Of a DNA stretch of 64,000 nucleotides, positions 1 through 8,528 are shown piece after piece. The DNA is taken from positions 1,550,001 through 1,614,000 of the forward strand of contig NZ_CP043930.1 of assembly GCF_009720525.1 (NCBI RefSeq). Reading direction: 5' to 3'. Each line of letters opens with the position of its first letter. Positions within the stretch are counted from its first letter, which is position 1. The notes beneath the pieces were generated by a model, which searched no databases, had not been told where the DNA came from, and worked only from the letters and a program-made list of their open reading frames with translations. The stretch is from Gimesia benthica (GTDB taxonomy: Bacteria; Planctomycetota; Planctomycetia; Planctomycetales; Planctomycetaceae). The position numbers were made by a program, and so were the translations under genes.

Positions 1-561
1 CAGTGGCAGGCCAACCAGACAGGGTGGTGTCGCAATCAGCAGATATCGATTGAATGACAGCTGAAGTGATTCACCAATCAGGATATTCTGTGGATCGCCA
101 ATCAACGTGGCTGCACTGCCGATATTCGCTGCACAAGCCAGGGCCAGCAGAAACGGGACCGGATTGAGCCGTTTGTTGAGACACAGACGAGCCAGCAGTG
201 GTGCAACTGCCAGACAGACAACATCATTCGTCAGAATCGCACTAAGTGCACCGGTCAGAGCAATCACCGCTGCCAGCAGTGTCGCGGGAGCCATGTCATA
301 CAGCACCACGCGCTGCAACACGTAGCCGTAAAAGCCTCCCAGCTGGAACTGGGCAGAGACGACCATCAATCCGAAAAGTAACGCCAGTGTTGGTACGTCG
401 ATCGAGTTGAGCGCCTGCTGCTCCGTAATGCCTTGTCCGGCCAAAAGAAGAATCGCTCCCAGTAGCGCAGCACCAGTGCGATCAACGCGCAGACCGGGGA
501 TGCCCCCCAGCAGCATGCTTAAATAGACGGCGATGTAAACCAGAATAACATAGGCAGTCAT
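1..561 (-). CDS. SLC13/ArsB-NhaD-type permease, N-terminal part
   Basis: This is the first 187 codons of a membrane transporter that runs off the left edge of the window. The translation is almost entirely hydrophobic with about five membrane segments. It contains the family-type stretches 'LTNDVVCLAVAPL' and 'GSAATLIGDPQNILIG', which mark the re-entrant Asn/Pro-rich hairpin of the ion-transporter superfamily (SLC13, ArsB, NhaD). Substrate cannot be told from this part: dicarboxylate, arsenite, sulfate and sodium/proton members all share these motifs. The start is the ATG complementary to 559-561. It is separated by 145 bp from the DUF1501 gene upstream on the same strand, so it may or may not be co-transcribed. 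Confidence 0.85.
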   Translation of the reverse strand, partial: MTAYVILVYIAVYLSMLLGGIPGLRVDRTGAALLGAILLLAGQGITEQQALNSIDVPTLALLFGLMVVSAQFQLGGFYGYVLQRVVLYDMAPATLLAAVIALTGALSAILTNDVVCLAVAPLLARLCLNKRLNPVPFLLALACAANIGSAATLIGDPQNILIGESLQLSFNRYLLIATPPCLVGLPL

Positions 562-706
562 ACGACTTGTCGATTTCCTCAGGACAATAAAGAGAGGATG
601 ATCACAAGTCGCAAGTCTACCCACTGCGCAGGACTGGCGACAGAGTCAGCAGACGCTACTTTGCGAAGAACGTGCAGTTCCAGCAACAGGACACAATGAC
701 AGGGAA

Positions 707-2131
707 CTAACCCAGCAGTTCCGGAATCGGTTTGCCCTGGTCGGCGATAATGGGTGTCGGACGTCCGTTGAAATCTTCGATGAAGACGTTCGAGGAATCG
801 ATACCCAGATGGTGGTAAATCGTCGCCAGGAAATCGCCTGCGCCGCAGATGCGTTCGATAGAATCTTCACCCAGCTTGTCGCTGGCACCGATGAAGCGTC
901 CGGTTTCGATGCCGCCACCTGCCCAGATATTAGAGAACGCACGTGGCCAGTGGTCTCGACCGGGCTGCTTGGTTCCGGCGGGAGCACTCGCGTTTCCTTC
1001 CCCGGTACTGGGCTGGTAATTCACCTTGGGAGTCCGGCCAAATTCACCTGTCACCACAACCAGCACTCGTTCATCCAGGCCCCGGTCGTAGATGTCTTCG
1101 ATCAGAGCCGAGACGGCCTGGTCGTAAGCTTGTGCCCGGAAACGGAGGGCATCAAAGACGTGGTGATTCACGGCGTGGTCGTCCCAGTTATTCACGCGAC
1201 CACAGAGGGGACCACTGAGGCTGGTCGAAATCACATCGACGCCCGCTTCTACCAGACGACGCGCCATCAGCAACTGCTGTCCCCAGGAGTTACGACCATA
1301 GCGATCGCGTGTCTTATCATCTTCCTTACTGAGATCAAACGCGTCTTTTGCCTTGGGATTGGTCAGCAGAGTCAACGCCTGGGCTTCGAATTCATCCAGT
1401 GCTTCGAGTTCCCCGGCCTGGTCGAAGGAGCGTTCCAGTGTATCCAGTTTTGCACGAAGATCGGCCCGTCGATCCAGCTGCTTCACCTCAGAGGCATTGG
1501 ACAGACCGATATTAGGCACGCTGAAATTCGGCCTGTTCGGATCTCCGGATACCGTAAACGGACCATAGGCATCGCCCAGATAAGCCGCCCCGACTCTCTG
1601 TGATGAGAAGTTGATGCCGACATACGGTGGCAACGGATTTTCCCGCGGTCCCTGCTTTGAACGCAGATAATTCGTTACGCACATCCAGTCCGGATACTTG
1701 GGATTCGTTTTGTCGCGAATGTCTGTATCGCCGGTCAGCATCCGCAGTGTTCCCGCGGGATGGCCGGGACTGCCGTGACGCATGGAACGCAGCACGGTGA
1801 ATTTGTCCGCAATCTTCGCCTGCATGGGCAGCAGTTCGGTGAAATCAATCCCCGGTACGCTGGTACGAATCGTATTGAATGGACCACGATACTCAACGGG
1901 AGCCGTTGGTTTCGGATCGTACGTGTCAATGTGCGAGCACCCACCCGGCTGCCAGACCATGATGACGGCCGTATTATCTTTTTTCTTCTGCACCGGACTG
2001 GCGGCCCGTAGACGCAGAATTCCAGGCAAGCTCAGTGAAGCAAAGCCAGCGAGTCCCATGCGGAGAAAGCCACGACGATTGACCGGTCCCGGACAGGGTT
2101 GAATCGATGAAGCATAAAAGTTGTCTGTCAT
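707..2131 (-). CDS. DUF1501 family protein (Tat-exported sulfatase-fold)
   Basis: A 474-residue DUF1501 protein, a family related to alkaline phosphatase/sulfatase folds and greatly expanded in planctomycetes; its biochemical role is unknown. The N-terminus holds a twin-arginine signal (NRRGFLRMG, residues ~18-26, followed by a hydrophobic stretch), so export through Tat is expected. Typical family motifs are present: 'WQPGGCSHIDTYDPKP' near residue 60, 'GEFGRTP' near residue 360 and 'GRDHWPRAFSNIWAGGGI' after it. It lies 2 bp downstream of the PPC-domain gene and is the last gene of a minus-strand block with the DUF1549/DUF1553 protein at 4498-6741. DUF1501 and DUF1549/1553 genes are habitually paired in planctomycetes and are thought to act together outside the cytoplasm. 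Confidence 0.93.
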   Translation of the reverse strand: MTDNFYASSIQPCPGPVNRRGFLRMGLAGFASLSLPGILRLRAASPVQKKKDNTAVIMVWQPGGCSHIDTYDPKPTAPVEYRGPFNTIRTSVPGIDFTELLPMQAKIADKFTVLRSMRHGSPGHPAGTLRMLTGDTDIRDKTNPKYPDWMCVTNYLRSKQGPRENPLPPYVGINFSSQRVGAAYLGDAYGPFTVSGDPNRPNFSVPNIGLSNASEVKQLDRRADLRAKLDTLERSFDQAGELEALDEFEAQALTLLTNPKAKDAFDLSKEDDKTRDRYGRNSWGQQLLMARRLVEAGVDVISTSLSGPLCGRVNNWDDHAVNHHVFDALRFRAQAYDQAVSALIEDIYDRGLDERVLVVVTGEFGRTPKVNYQPSTGEGNASAPAGTKQPGRDHWPRAFSNIWAGGGIETGRFIGASDKLGEDSIERICGAGDFLATIYHHLGIDSSNVFIEDFNGRPTPIIADQGKPIPELLG

Positions 2132-2133
2132 CT

Positions 2134-4407
2134 CTATTGGGCCTTCTTAGCTGGATTGACACGAACACGAATCGGAGTGGAGACGATGATGTCGACGATA
2201 TCTTTGGGCTTGGCGCGAGCAACGGCTGCTTTTAACTGTTTATCGGCTTTTGTGATGTCGCTCTGAGCTGCTTTTGCTTTAGCTGCCGCCTCTTTCGCTG
2301 CAGAATTTGCACCGGGACGTTCGGCATCAGGAGCAGACTCAGCAATTTTTGCGAGTTTATCTGCATTGGCAGACAGAGCTTCCGCTTCCAGCTTCGCCTG
2401 TTTGAGCCCTGCTTCTGCAAGAGCGACGCCGGTCGGATTTTCCCGATAGCGGGCGACGGCATAACCGTAAAATGCAATGTTGTATTCACCGGGAGCAGGT
2501 TTGAGCTTTGCCAGATCAAGCACTGCTTCGGAGCTGTCACCTTTCAGAGTGGCATCGAAGGCCGGATTGCCTTCAAATCCATCGCCGAAGGTCTTCAGAG
2601 TAATATTCGCCCCCGAGAAATCGCTGCGACGAATGTGCTTGAGCGGAATGGTCAGTTTTTCGCCAGCGGTGACTTCAAAGACTTTGTCTTCCGCGGGGGT
2701 AATCGTGATTGGAGCCTGTTCGGATTCAGTCACCGATACCGGAACGTCAGCCATCAGCCGTGGACTGGGAATTTCACTCCATGCGTTTTTGACCGGCCAC
2801 TGCATTGAAGCCAGGTAACAGGGATGGCTTATCTCTTTACCATCAATGGTCGCTTTGCCGTAGAAGTTGGCGCTTGAGTATCCCTGGGGAGCATTTTCTT
2901 CAGCCGTAATCAGCATGATACCCCGTGACTTGCCTTTGGGAATCCTCACTCCGCTGGCGGTCACTCCCTCAGGCAGGTTATCCATGAAAAGTTCGATTTC
3001 GCCATCAAAGCCATCGCGGCGTACCACGACCACTTCGAAAGGCATCGTCGCTCCTCCACGCAGGGCGATGGGTTTGGAGAGCGCGTTGCGGTCTCCATTA
3101 CGCAGATTCATATGCAACGCCCAGCCGACAATTGCGAAGTCGGGAGCTGCTTTGCGGATCACCAGGCGGTAAATATTTTTCGGATCGTTGCGGGTTCCCC
3201 CGAACAGGTCCCGAATCTGCAGCCGATGGACGCCATCCTGCTTAATGACCATCTTACCGAGGATATCGGACGAACCAGCGTTGTAGGGAGGTCCGTCATA
3301 AGAATAGCCGTTGCTGGAGACTTTGACCGGACTGGGAATGTCTTTCAGCTCGACCAGGTCGGTCCGCTTCTCATCTGCGCCGGTCCCGGTGACCTGCTGA
3401 ACGACGATCGAAGGATCGGTAGGTCGCCCCAGACGTTCGGAAGCAACTTCCACCCACCAGACTTCCCCTTTCTTCGCATTGAACTCGAAGGTATCGACGT
3501 CGGCTGCGGGATAGAAGCTGCCGGTAATGTCACAGGGGAGCGTGATTTTCTGTGCTTCGGCGTGTTTGTTATTCGGTTCCGCTTCGGGAAGGATGTTGGC
3601 ATCAGTCAGACCGGCGGGCGGCCAGGAAAACGCGCTCACAGATTGAATCGAAGGCAGCCGTTTTACAACCTCATCGGGCTGTACTGCTTTGACAGCCAGG
3701 CGATAAAAGTGATGCGGACCGCCATCGTAAGTCAGGCCGTGCACTTTAATCACATATTTTCCGGTCTGGGGAACTTTGAAATCGAGCATGCCCCCACGAC
3801 GTTCAACAACCAGATCCATGCCACGCTCATTGGCAATGATAACGACCGGATTGAGTTTGGAATCGATTCCCTTAGCTGCACAATCGACGACAACCCGCTG
3901 CCCTTCTTTGGCCTCAAAGGAGTAGTAATCGATCTTACGGCTGGTCATGATGGCATTGCAGATTGAGTTCAGATCCAGTTGCATCGCTGATTCGAGTGAA
4001 TCGTTCTTGCCGGGAGTCTGAACGGCTTCGGTCAGGTCTCCCACGTTGAAGGCACGTGACGTCGAAAGGCCAAGCCGGGTCATCACGCGGGCTTCATGAA
4101 CACCTACCGGACAGTCTTTGGCAATCGTCACCACGTACTGATTGGCGATCGGCAGGCCATTTTTATCCAGCTTGGGTTCCGCGGTGATCCCGGGATGGGA
4201 AAAGTTGAGCTCTTCAGCATCATCAATATCTTCACCGGCAATTTTGATTTCGAACGTTGTGCCGGCCTGTCCGCCCATGGGCATCGTGGTCAGCAGACGC
4301 GGTGCGGGCAGGCAGACGGACTGTGCATTCGCGGTGGAAGCAGTCAGCCCCAGCGTGATGAGACAGATCCCCACAACGAGAGAAAGTTGCGGTTGAAGAG
4401 CTTTCAT
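2134..4407 (-). CDS. secreted PPC (pre-peptidase C-terminal) domain protein
   Basis: A 757-residue exported protein. A Sec signal peptide is evident (MKALQPQLSLVVGICLITLG, cleavage after TANAQ near residue 29). Beta-rich segments of the bacterial pre-peptidase C-terminal type occur around residues ~140-240 ('YYSFEAKEGQRVVVDC', 'GKYVIKVHG') and ~285-410 ('ITGSFYPAADVDTFEFNAKKGE'). The last ~110 residues are Ala/Lys/Glu-rich and look helical or coiled-coil before a basic tail. No catalytic motif is visible; a binding or scaffold role is inferred. It sits 2 bp before the DUF1501 gene and ~90 bp after the DUF1549/1553 gene, so the three probably form one operon and act on the same extracellular or periplasmic material. 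Confidence 0.88.
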   Translation of the reverse strand: MKALQPQLSLVVGICLITLGLTASTANAQSVCLPAPRLLTTMPMGGQAGTTFEIKIAGEDIDDAEELNFSHPGITAEPKLDKNGLPIANQYVVTIAKDCPVGVHEARVMTRLGLSTSRAFNVGDLTEAVQTPGKNDSLESAMQLDLNSICNAIMTSRKIDYYSFEAKEGQRVVVDCAAKGIDSKLNPVVIIANERGMDLVVERRGGMLDFKVPQTGKYVIKVHGLTYDGGPHHFYRLAVKAVQPDEVVKRLPSIQSVSAFSWPPAGLTDANILPEAEPNNKHAEAQKITLPCDITGSFYPAADVDTFEFNAKKGEVWWVEVASERLGRPTDPSIVVQQVTGTGADEKRTDLVELKDIPSPVKVSSNGYSYDGPPYNAGSSDILGKMVIKQDGVHRLQIRDLFGGTRNDPKNIYRLVIRKAAPDFAIVGWALHMNLRNGDRNALSKPIALRGGATMPFEVVVVRRDGFDGEIELFMDNLPEGVTASGVRIPKGKSRGIMLITAEENAPQGYSSANFYGKATIDGKEISHPCYLASMQWPVKNAWSEIPSPRLMADVPVSVTESEQAPITITPAEDKVFEVTAGEKLTIPLKHIRRSDFSGANITLKTFGDGFEGNPAFDATLKGDSSEAVLDLAKLKPAPGEYNIAFYGYAVARYRENPTGVALAEAGLKQAKLEAEALSANADKLAKIAESAPDAERPGANSAAKEAAAKAKAAQSDITKADKQLKAAVARAKPKDIVDIIVSTPIRVRVNPAKKAQ

Positions 4408-4497
4408 AATTCACGGCCTCTGGATACAGGGTTTTAATTGATTCGTCGTTTTCAGGTCGCGCTGCTGACAGATTACCAGTTGATAAAATTCGGCTGC

Positions 4498-6741
4498 CTA
4501 GTGATTGAACAGAAACTCCTTCGTGTTCATCAAGGCCCAGATCAGATCCTGAAAATCTTTGTTGGTCGGTTTTTTCTTTGCATCCGCTTTTGTTTTTCCA
4601 TCTTCGACCGGAGTCGTCAGAAATTCGATCGCGGTTTGAAGTTCTTCGGGACGAGGCTCACGCGAAAAAGCAGCCATGTAGAGCTCTTTTACCCGGGCTT
4701 CGATGGGCTCGTCTTCTTTCGCCAGCTGAGCGGCTCGACCACCACCGGCTGCCAGCTTCGACTTGACCTCGTTCGAATTCATCAGGTGCAGACTCTGCGC
4801 CAGACTGGAAGTCTGTTCCCGCTCGCATTCACAGACGGAAGCACTGTTGGGACGACCGAAGACTTTCAGAAACGCTGAGGAATTAGTGTAACTGTTATCG
4901 GGTAAGGCAATCGCCCGGGTCCCCGGCGGCAGGTTCGCGAATGAACTTGTCGACCCGGCCAGGTCATCGATGGAATCGAGCATAACCTCGGCCTGCAGTC
5001 GTCGTGGATAGAATCGCGAATAATTCTGCCGATCATGCAGATTGTATTCGTTGGGCATCGAACTCAACTGATACGTATGTGACTGGGTAATCACCTTCAC
5101 CAGTGCCTTCAGATCGAATCCGGACTTAATGAAATGCTCTTCCAGAGCAGCCATCAGTTCCGGGTTCGAAGGGGGATTGGTATCCCGAATGTCATCCTCG
5201 GGTTCAATCAAGGCCCGCTTGAAGAAATGCTTCCAGTAGCGGTTCACCAGGGCCTTCGCGAAGAAGGGATTCTCCGGGGAACTCATCCAGTTGACCAGTT
5301 TCAGACGGGGATCTTCATCGGGTGAAATCTCGCCCACAGAATCACCCAGGGCGACAGGCTTCAGCATTTCACCTGATTTAACATTCTTTGCCTGAGCCAC
5401 ACCCCGCTGGTGGAAGATCAGGTCTTCTCCCTGAACGCCGGTGGGCTTACGACCAATCTGTGAGAAGAACGCGGCCAGACCGTAATAGTCGTCCTGGCTC
5501 CAACGTTCGAACGGATGGTGGTGGCACTGAGCACACTGCATGCGTACTCCCAGAAACAGCTGGGCGATATCTTCGAGCTGTTCCTTGGGGTCCTTAACCC
5601 GTTTGTACCAGGCGACTGGTGGATTGCTGACGACGGTTCCGGTTGCGCCCAGCAGTTCGCGAACAAGTTGATCGTAGGGCACGTTGGCCAGCATGCTGTC
5701 ACGGATCCAGGCATGGAAAGCGAAGTTTGGAGTAATATCGCTGGCGGCGTCCCGACGGTTTTTGAGGAGCGGAGTCCATTTGGATGCGAAGTAATCCGCA
5801 TAGTTTGGGCTCTGCAGCAGACGCTCTACAAGTTTGTCCCGCTTGTCGGCTTCGGTACTGGCCAGGAATGTTTTTGTTTCTTCTTCTGTGGGAAAACGAC
5901 CACAGATATCAATCGTCACCCGGCGAAGGAAGGTTGCATCGTCACAAACTGGTGAAGGAGGAATGCCCAGCTCTTTGAGGTTGGCAAACACATGTTGATC
6001 TATGAAATTCTTTTCGCTGGGTACTTTCTGAATCGGGGCGTTGAGGGGGATCGCTGCGGTGAAGACCGCGATCTTTCCCTGGTAACGAACCATGATGGCG
6101 ACTTTACCCGGGATGTCGTTGACTTTGACAAGCCCTTCTTCGTCGACGTCCGCCATCGATTTGATGTTGGATTCATATAACGCGGTGTGCGTCACGTTAC
6201 GGGTCGAGCCGTCGGAATATTTGGCGATGGCCTTGAGCTGCTGTTTTTCGCCCATCTCAACCAGGCCGCGTTCGGGCTGCACTTCGACGGAGACCAGTTC
6301 CGGCTCAGCGCCGGTCTTCCATTTCGCACCTTCTTCAATCCAGCGCTGAATCAGCCGATAGCCATCGGAATCCCGATTCAGCCGCTTGCCGCCACCATGT
6401 GGTGTTTCGTTGGTCGCTTTGGTCAGCAGCAGACTCTGGGTAGGTGCAACGGGAAACAGACGTCGTCCGTGTGCTTCCTTAACCAGACTGTCGTAATCTT
6501 CAAGCGGTTCGAATCCCAGCAGCGAGAGCTGAAAACCATTCTGGCCTCCTCCCGCTTTCGCGTGACAGGTTCCCATGTTACAGCCTGCTTTCGTCAGGAT
6601 GGGAATTACATCATTCACAAAACTGACCGGCTGTTTTACGTCTTCCGCACGGGTGGCACTACTGAGATAAAGTGAGGCCAGCAGAAGAGTCAAAGCGAAA
6701 AATAACCGACGCGTCGATACTGCTTGAGGCAAGATATTCAT
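4498..6741 (-). CDS. DUF1549/DUF1553 protein with bacterial Ig-like domain
   Basis: About 747 residues from the chosen start, which gives a good signal peptide (MNILPQAVSTRRLFFALTLL, cleavage after TRA). The frame is open for 32 codons upstream but those residues do not look signal-like. Order: a degenerate cytochrome-like motif 'GCNMGTCHAKAGGGQ' near residue 55, a Big_2-type Ig-like domain (~170-265, 'LKAIAKYSDGSTRNVTHTA'), DUF1549 (~280-460) with the CxxCH motif in 'QCAQCHHHPFERW', and DUF1553 to the C-terminus, ending in the characteristic 'MNTKEFLFNH'. The family is abundant in planctomycetes; heme binding is suggested by CxxCH but function is unproven. It begins the block that continues into the PPC and DUF1501 genes. 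Confidence 0.9.
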   Translation of the reverse strand: MNILPQAVSTRRLFFALTLLLASLYLSSATRAEDVKQPVSFVNDVIPILTKAGCNMGTCHAKAGGGQNGFQLSLLGFEPLEDYDSLVKEAHGRRLFPVAPTQSLLLTKATNETPHGGGKRLNRDSDGYRLIQRWIEEGAKWKTGAEPELVSVEVQPERGLVEMGEKQQLKAIAKYSDGSTRNVTHTALYESNIKSMADVDEEGLVKVNDIPGKVAIMVRYQGKIAVFTAAIPLNAPIQKVPSEKNFIDQHVFANLKELGIPPSPVCDDATFLRRVTIDICGRFPTEEETKTFLASTEADKRDKLVERLLQSPNYADYFASKWTPLLKNRRDAASDITPNFAFHAWIRDSMLANVPYDQLVRELLGATGTVVSNPPVAWYKRVKDPKEQLEDIAQLFLGVRMQCAQCHHHPFERWSQDDYYGLAAFFSQIGRKPTGVQGEDLIFHQRGVAQAKNVKSGEMLKPVALGDSVGEISPDEDPRLKLVNWMSSPENPFFAKALVNRYWKHFFKRALIEPEDDIRDTNPPSNPELMAALEEHFIKSGFDLKALVKVITQSHTYQLSSMPNEYNLHDRQNYSRFYPRRLQAEVMLDSIDDLAGSTSSFANLPPGTRAIALPDNSYTNSSAFLKVFGRPNSASVCECEREQTSSLAQSLHLMNSNEVKSKLAAGGGRAAQLAKEDEPIEARVKELYMAAFSREPRPEELQTAIEFLTTPVEDGKTKADAKKKPTNKDFQDLIWALMNTKEFLFNH

Positions 6742-6979
6742 GGCGGCTCTGATTGGGGTGGGATTGAGTATTGGAGGGATGCTTAATATAGCGCTATCTC
6801 TATATAAAACCTTACTAATGTGAATCGACACTGTCAATATTTAAGTTTAATTAAGTACTTGAACTTTCCCTTGTTTCCGTCACTGAGGCAAACGGAAAAT
6901 GAGCGGAAAAATCGACCCGCTGATCGATATTACCCGCTCACGTACGGATTTAACGAGATGTTGCCGAAACGCCTCAGCT

Positions 6980-8450
6980 TCAGGCGTCATTTCCGACGGT
7001 TGGCACTGGTTTGTTCAGGATCTCGGACACGATCCGGGCTGGACGGTTATTAGTAATCATTTGCTCCTGCCCATTATAGAAGAAGAGCAACTTCTGATGA
7101 TCGAGACCAAACAGACGCATGATGGTCGCCTGGAAGTCGTTGGGGGTGACCACATTCTCGACTGCTTTGTGGCCGAATTCGTCGGTTTTGCCGAAAGTCA
7201 TCCCTTGTTTGATTCCGCCCCCGCCAGCCAGATGCTGAAGCCCTGCCCGTTGTGATCGCGGCCCGCCTTCTTGGGATCGCCATGGTCCTGTGTTACAGGC
7301 AGACGACCAATTTCTCCCCCCAGTGGACCAGTGTGGAATCCAGCATCCCGCGCTGTTTGAGGTCTTTAACGAGTGCCGCCGCCGGTTGATCGGTGCGACC
7401 ACAGATCGCAGGCAGCCCCGTAATGATACTGCTGTGATTGTCCCACGGCTGACCTCCCAGGAACAGCTGCACGAACCGGACGCCCCGCTCTACCAGTCGC
7501 CGGGCAATCAGACAGCGGGTACCGTAGTCGCGTGTCTTGGGATTGTTCAAGCCGTACATTTCCTGAGTCGCCTGCGTTTCCTGTGACAGGTCGAGTGCTT
7601 CGCGGGCTGCGGTCTGCATCCGCGCTGCAAGTTCGTAGCTGGCGATACGTGCTTCAAGGTCAGACTCGTGCGGATGCTGCTCATAATGTTTGCGGTTCAA
7701 TGACTGCAGCAGTTCCAGGTTCTGTGCCTGAAGATCTCCCTGCAGATGCGCGGGTGCATCCAGGTTCAGAATCCGCGGCTCTTTGGGCCGCAGTACGGTT
7801 CCCTGGAACAGCGAAGGCATGAACCCGTTGGACCAGTTGGTCACGCCGTCCACAGGCAGTCCACCGGGATCGGTGAGTACCATGTACGCCGGCAGGTTCT
7901 GCGATTCCGATCCGAGACCGTAAACCAGCCAGGAACCGAGATTCGGTCGTCCGACAACGCCGGGAATGCCACCGTGAAAATAACGGATGGAAACTTCGTG
8001 ACCGTTGGCCCCGGTGTGCATCGAACGGATCAGGCAGATATCGTCGGCGACCTCCCCGAGGTGCGGCAGCAGTTCTGAAAGCTCGGTGCCACATTCACCA
8101 TGTTTGCGAAATTTCCAGGGACTGCCCAGCAGTTTCTTACTGGCTTCATTCACGAAGCTGTATTGAATGTCCCCTTTGAAATCGGTGCCGCTGTACTTGG
8201 ACAGCTCCGGCTTGGGATCGGTCAGATCCATGTGCGCCGGTCCGCCGTGCTGGAACAGCGAGATCATCGCTTTGGCCTGCGGTACCAGCGGTGCAGGTTT
8301 TGGCTTCAGGTCGAAGTGTTCCTGTTCCGCGGTCACGCTTTTGGGGCGTGCCTGGGCCTGCTCCTGGTTCAACAGCCAGGCCAGGGCAACCGAGCCAATC
8401 CCCATCGCATTTTCTGCCAGAAACTGTCGTCTGCTGAAAAACTGTGTCAT
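6980..8450 (-). pseudogene. DUF1501 family protein interrupted by two single-base losses
   Basis: A Tat-type DUF1501 gene (start MTQFFSRRQFLAENAMG with SRRQFL; an AGGTGAG Shine-Dalgarno lies just upstream) whose frame breaks twice. The first frame stops after 'LVHWGEKLVVCL', where the family motif WGGEIGR is expected; adding one base to the C6 run at 7316-7321 restores 'WGGEIGRLPVTQDHG'. That frame runs to 'GQGFSIWLAG' and breaks again at the C5 run 7218-7222; one added base restores 'GGGIKQGMTFGKTDEFGH' to the stop at 6980. The span is 1471 nt, so two added bases give exactly 491 codons. Intact-looking protein on both sides of each break suggests recent mutation or homopolymer consensus error. 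It follows the DUF1549/1553 gene at 8529-11666, its usual partner. Confidence 0.88.
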
Positions 8451-8528
8451 CAGTAACTCACCTGATTGAAAGGAGTATCTGCACTGGCATCGCACGAACA
8501 TTCTACACCGCGATGCAGCAGCAATTTA

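Noticed and set aside
3112..3966. Long plus-strand open frame (284 codons) antisense to the PPC-domain gene
   Set aside because: The opposite strand encodes a clear signal peptide and PPC domains; the antisense product has no family features and such frames are common opposite codon-biased genes.
7207..7330. Programmed ribosomal frameshifting in the DUF1501 gene
   Set aside because: Two shifts in the same direction at plain G runs, without a slippery heptamer plus structure, are better explained by homopolymer miscalls or mutation.
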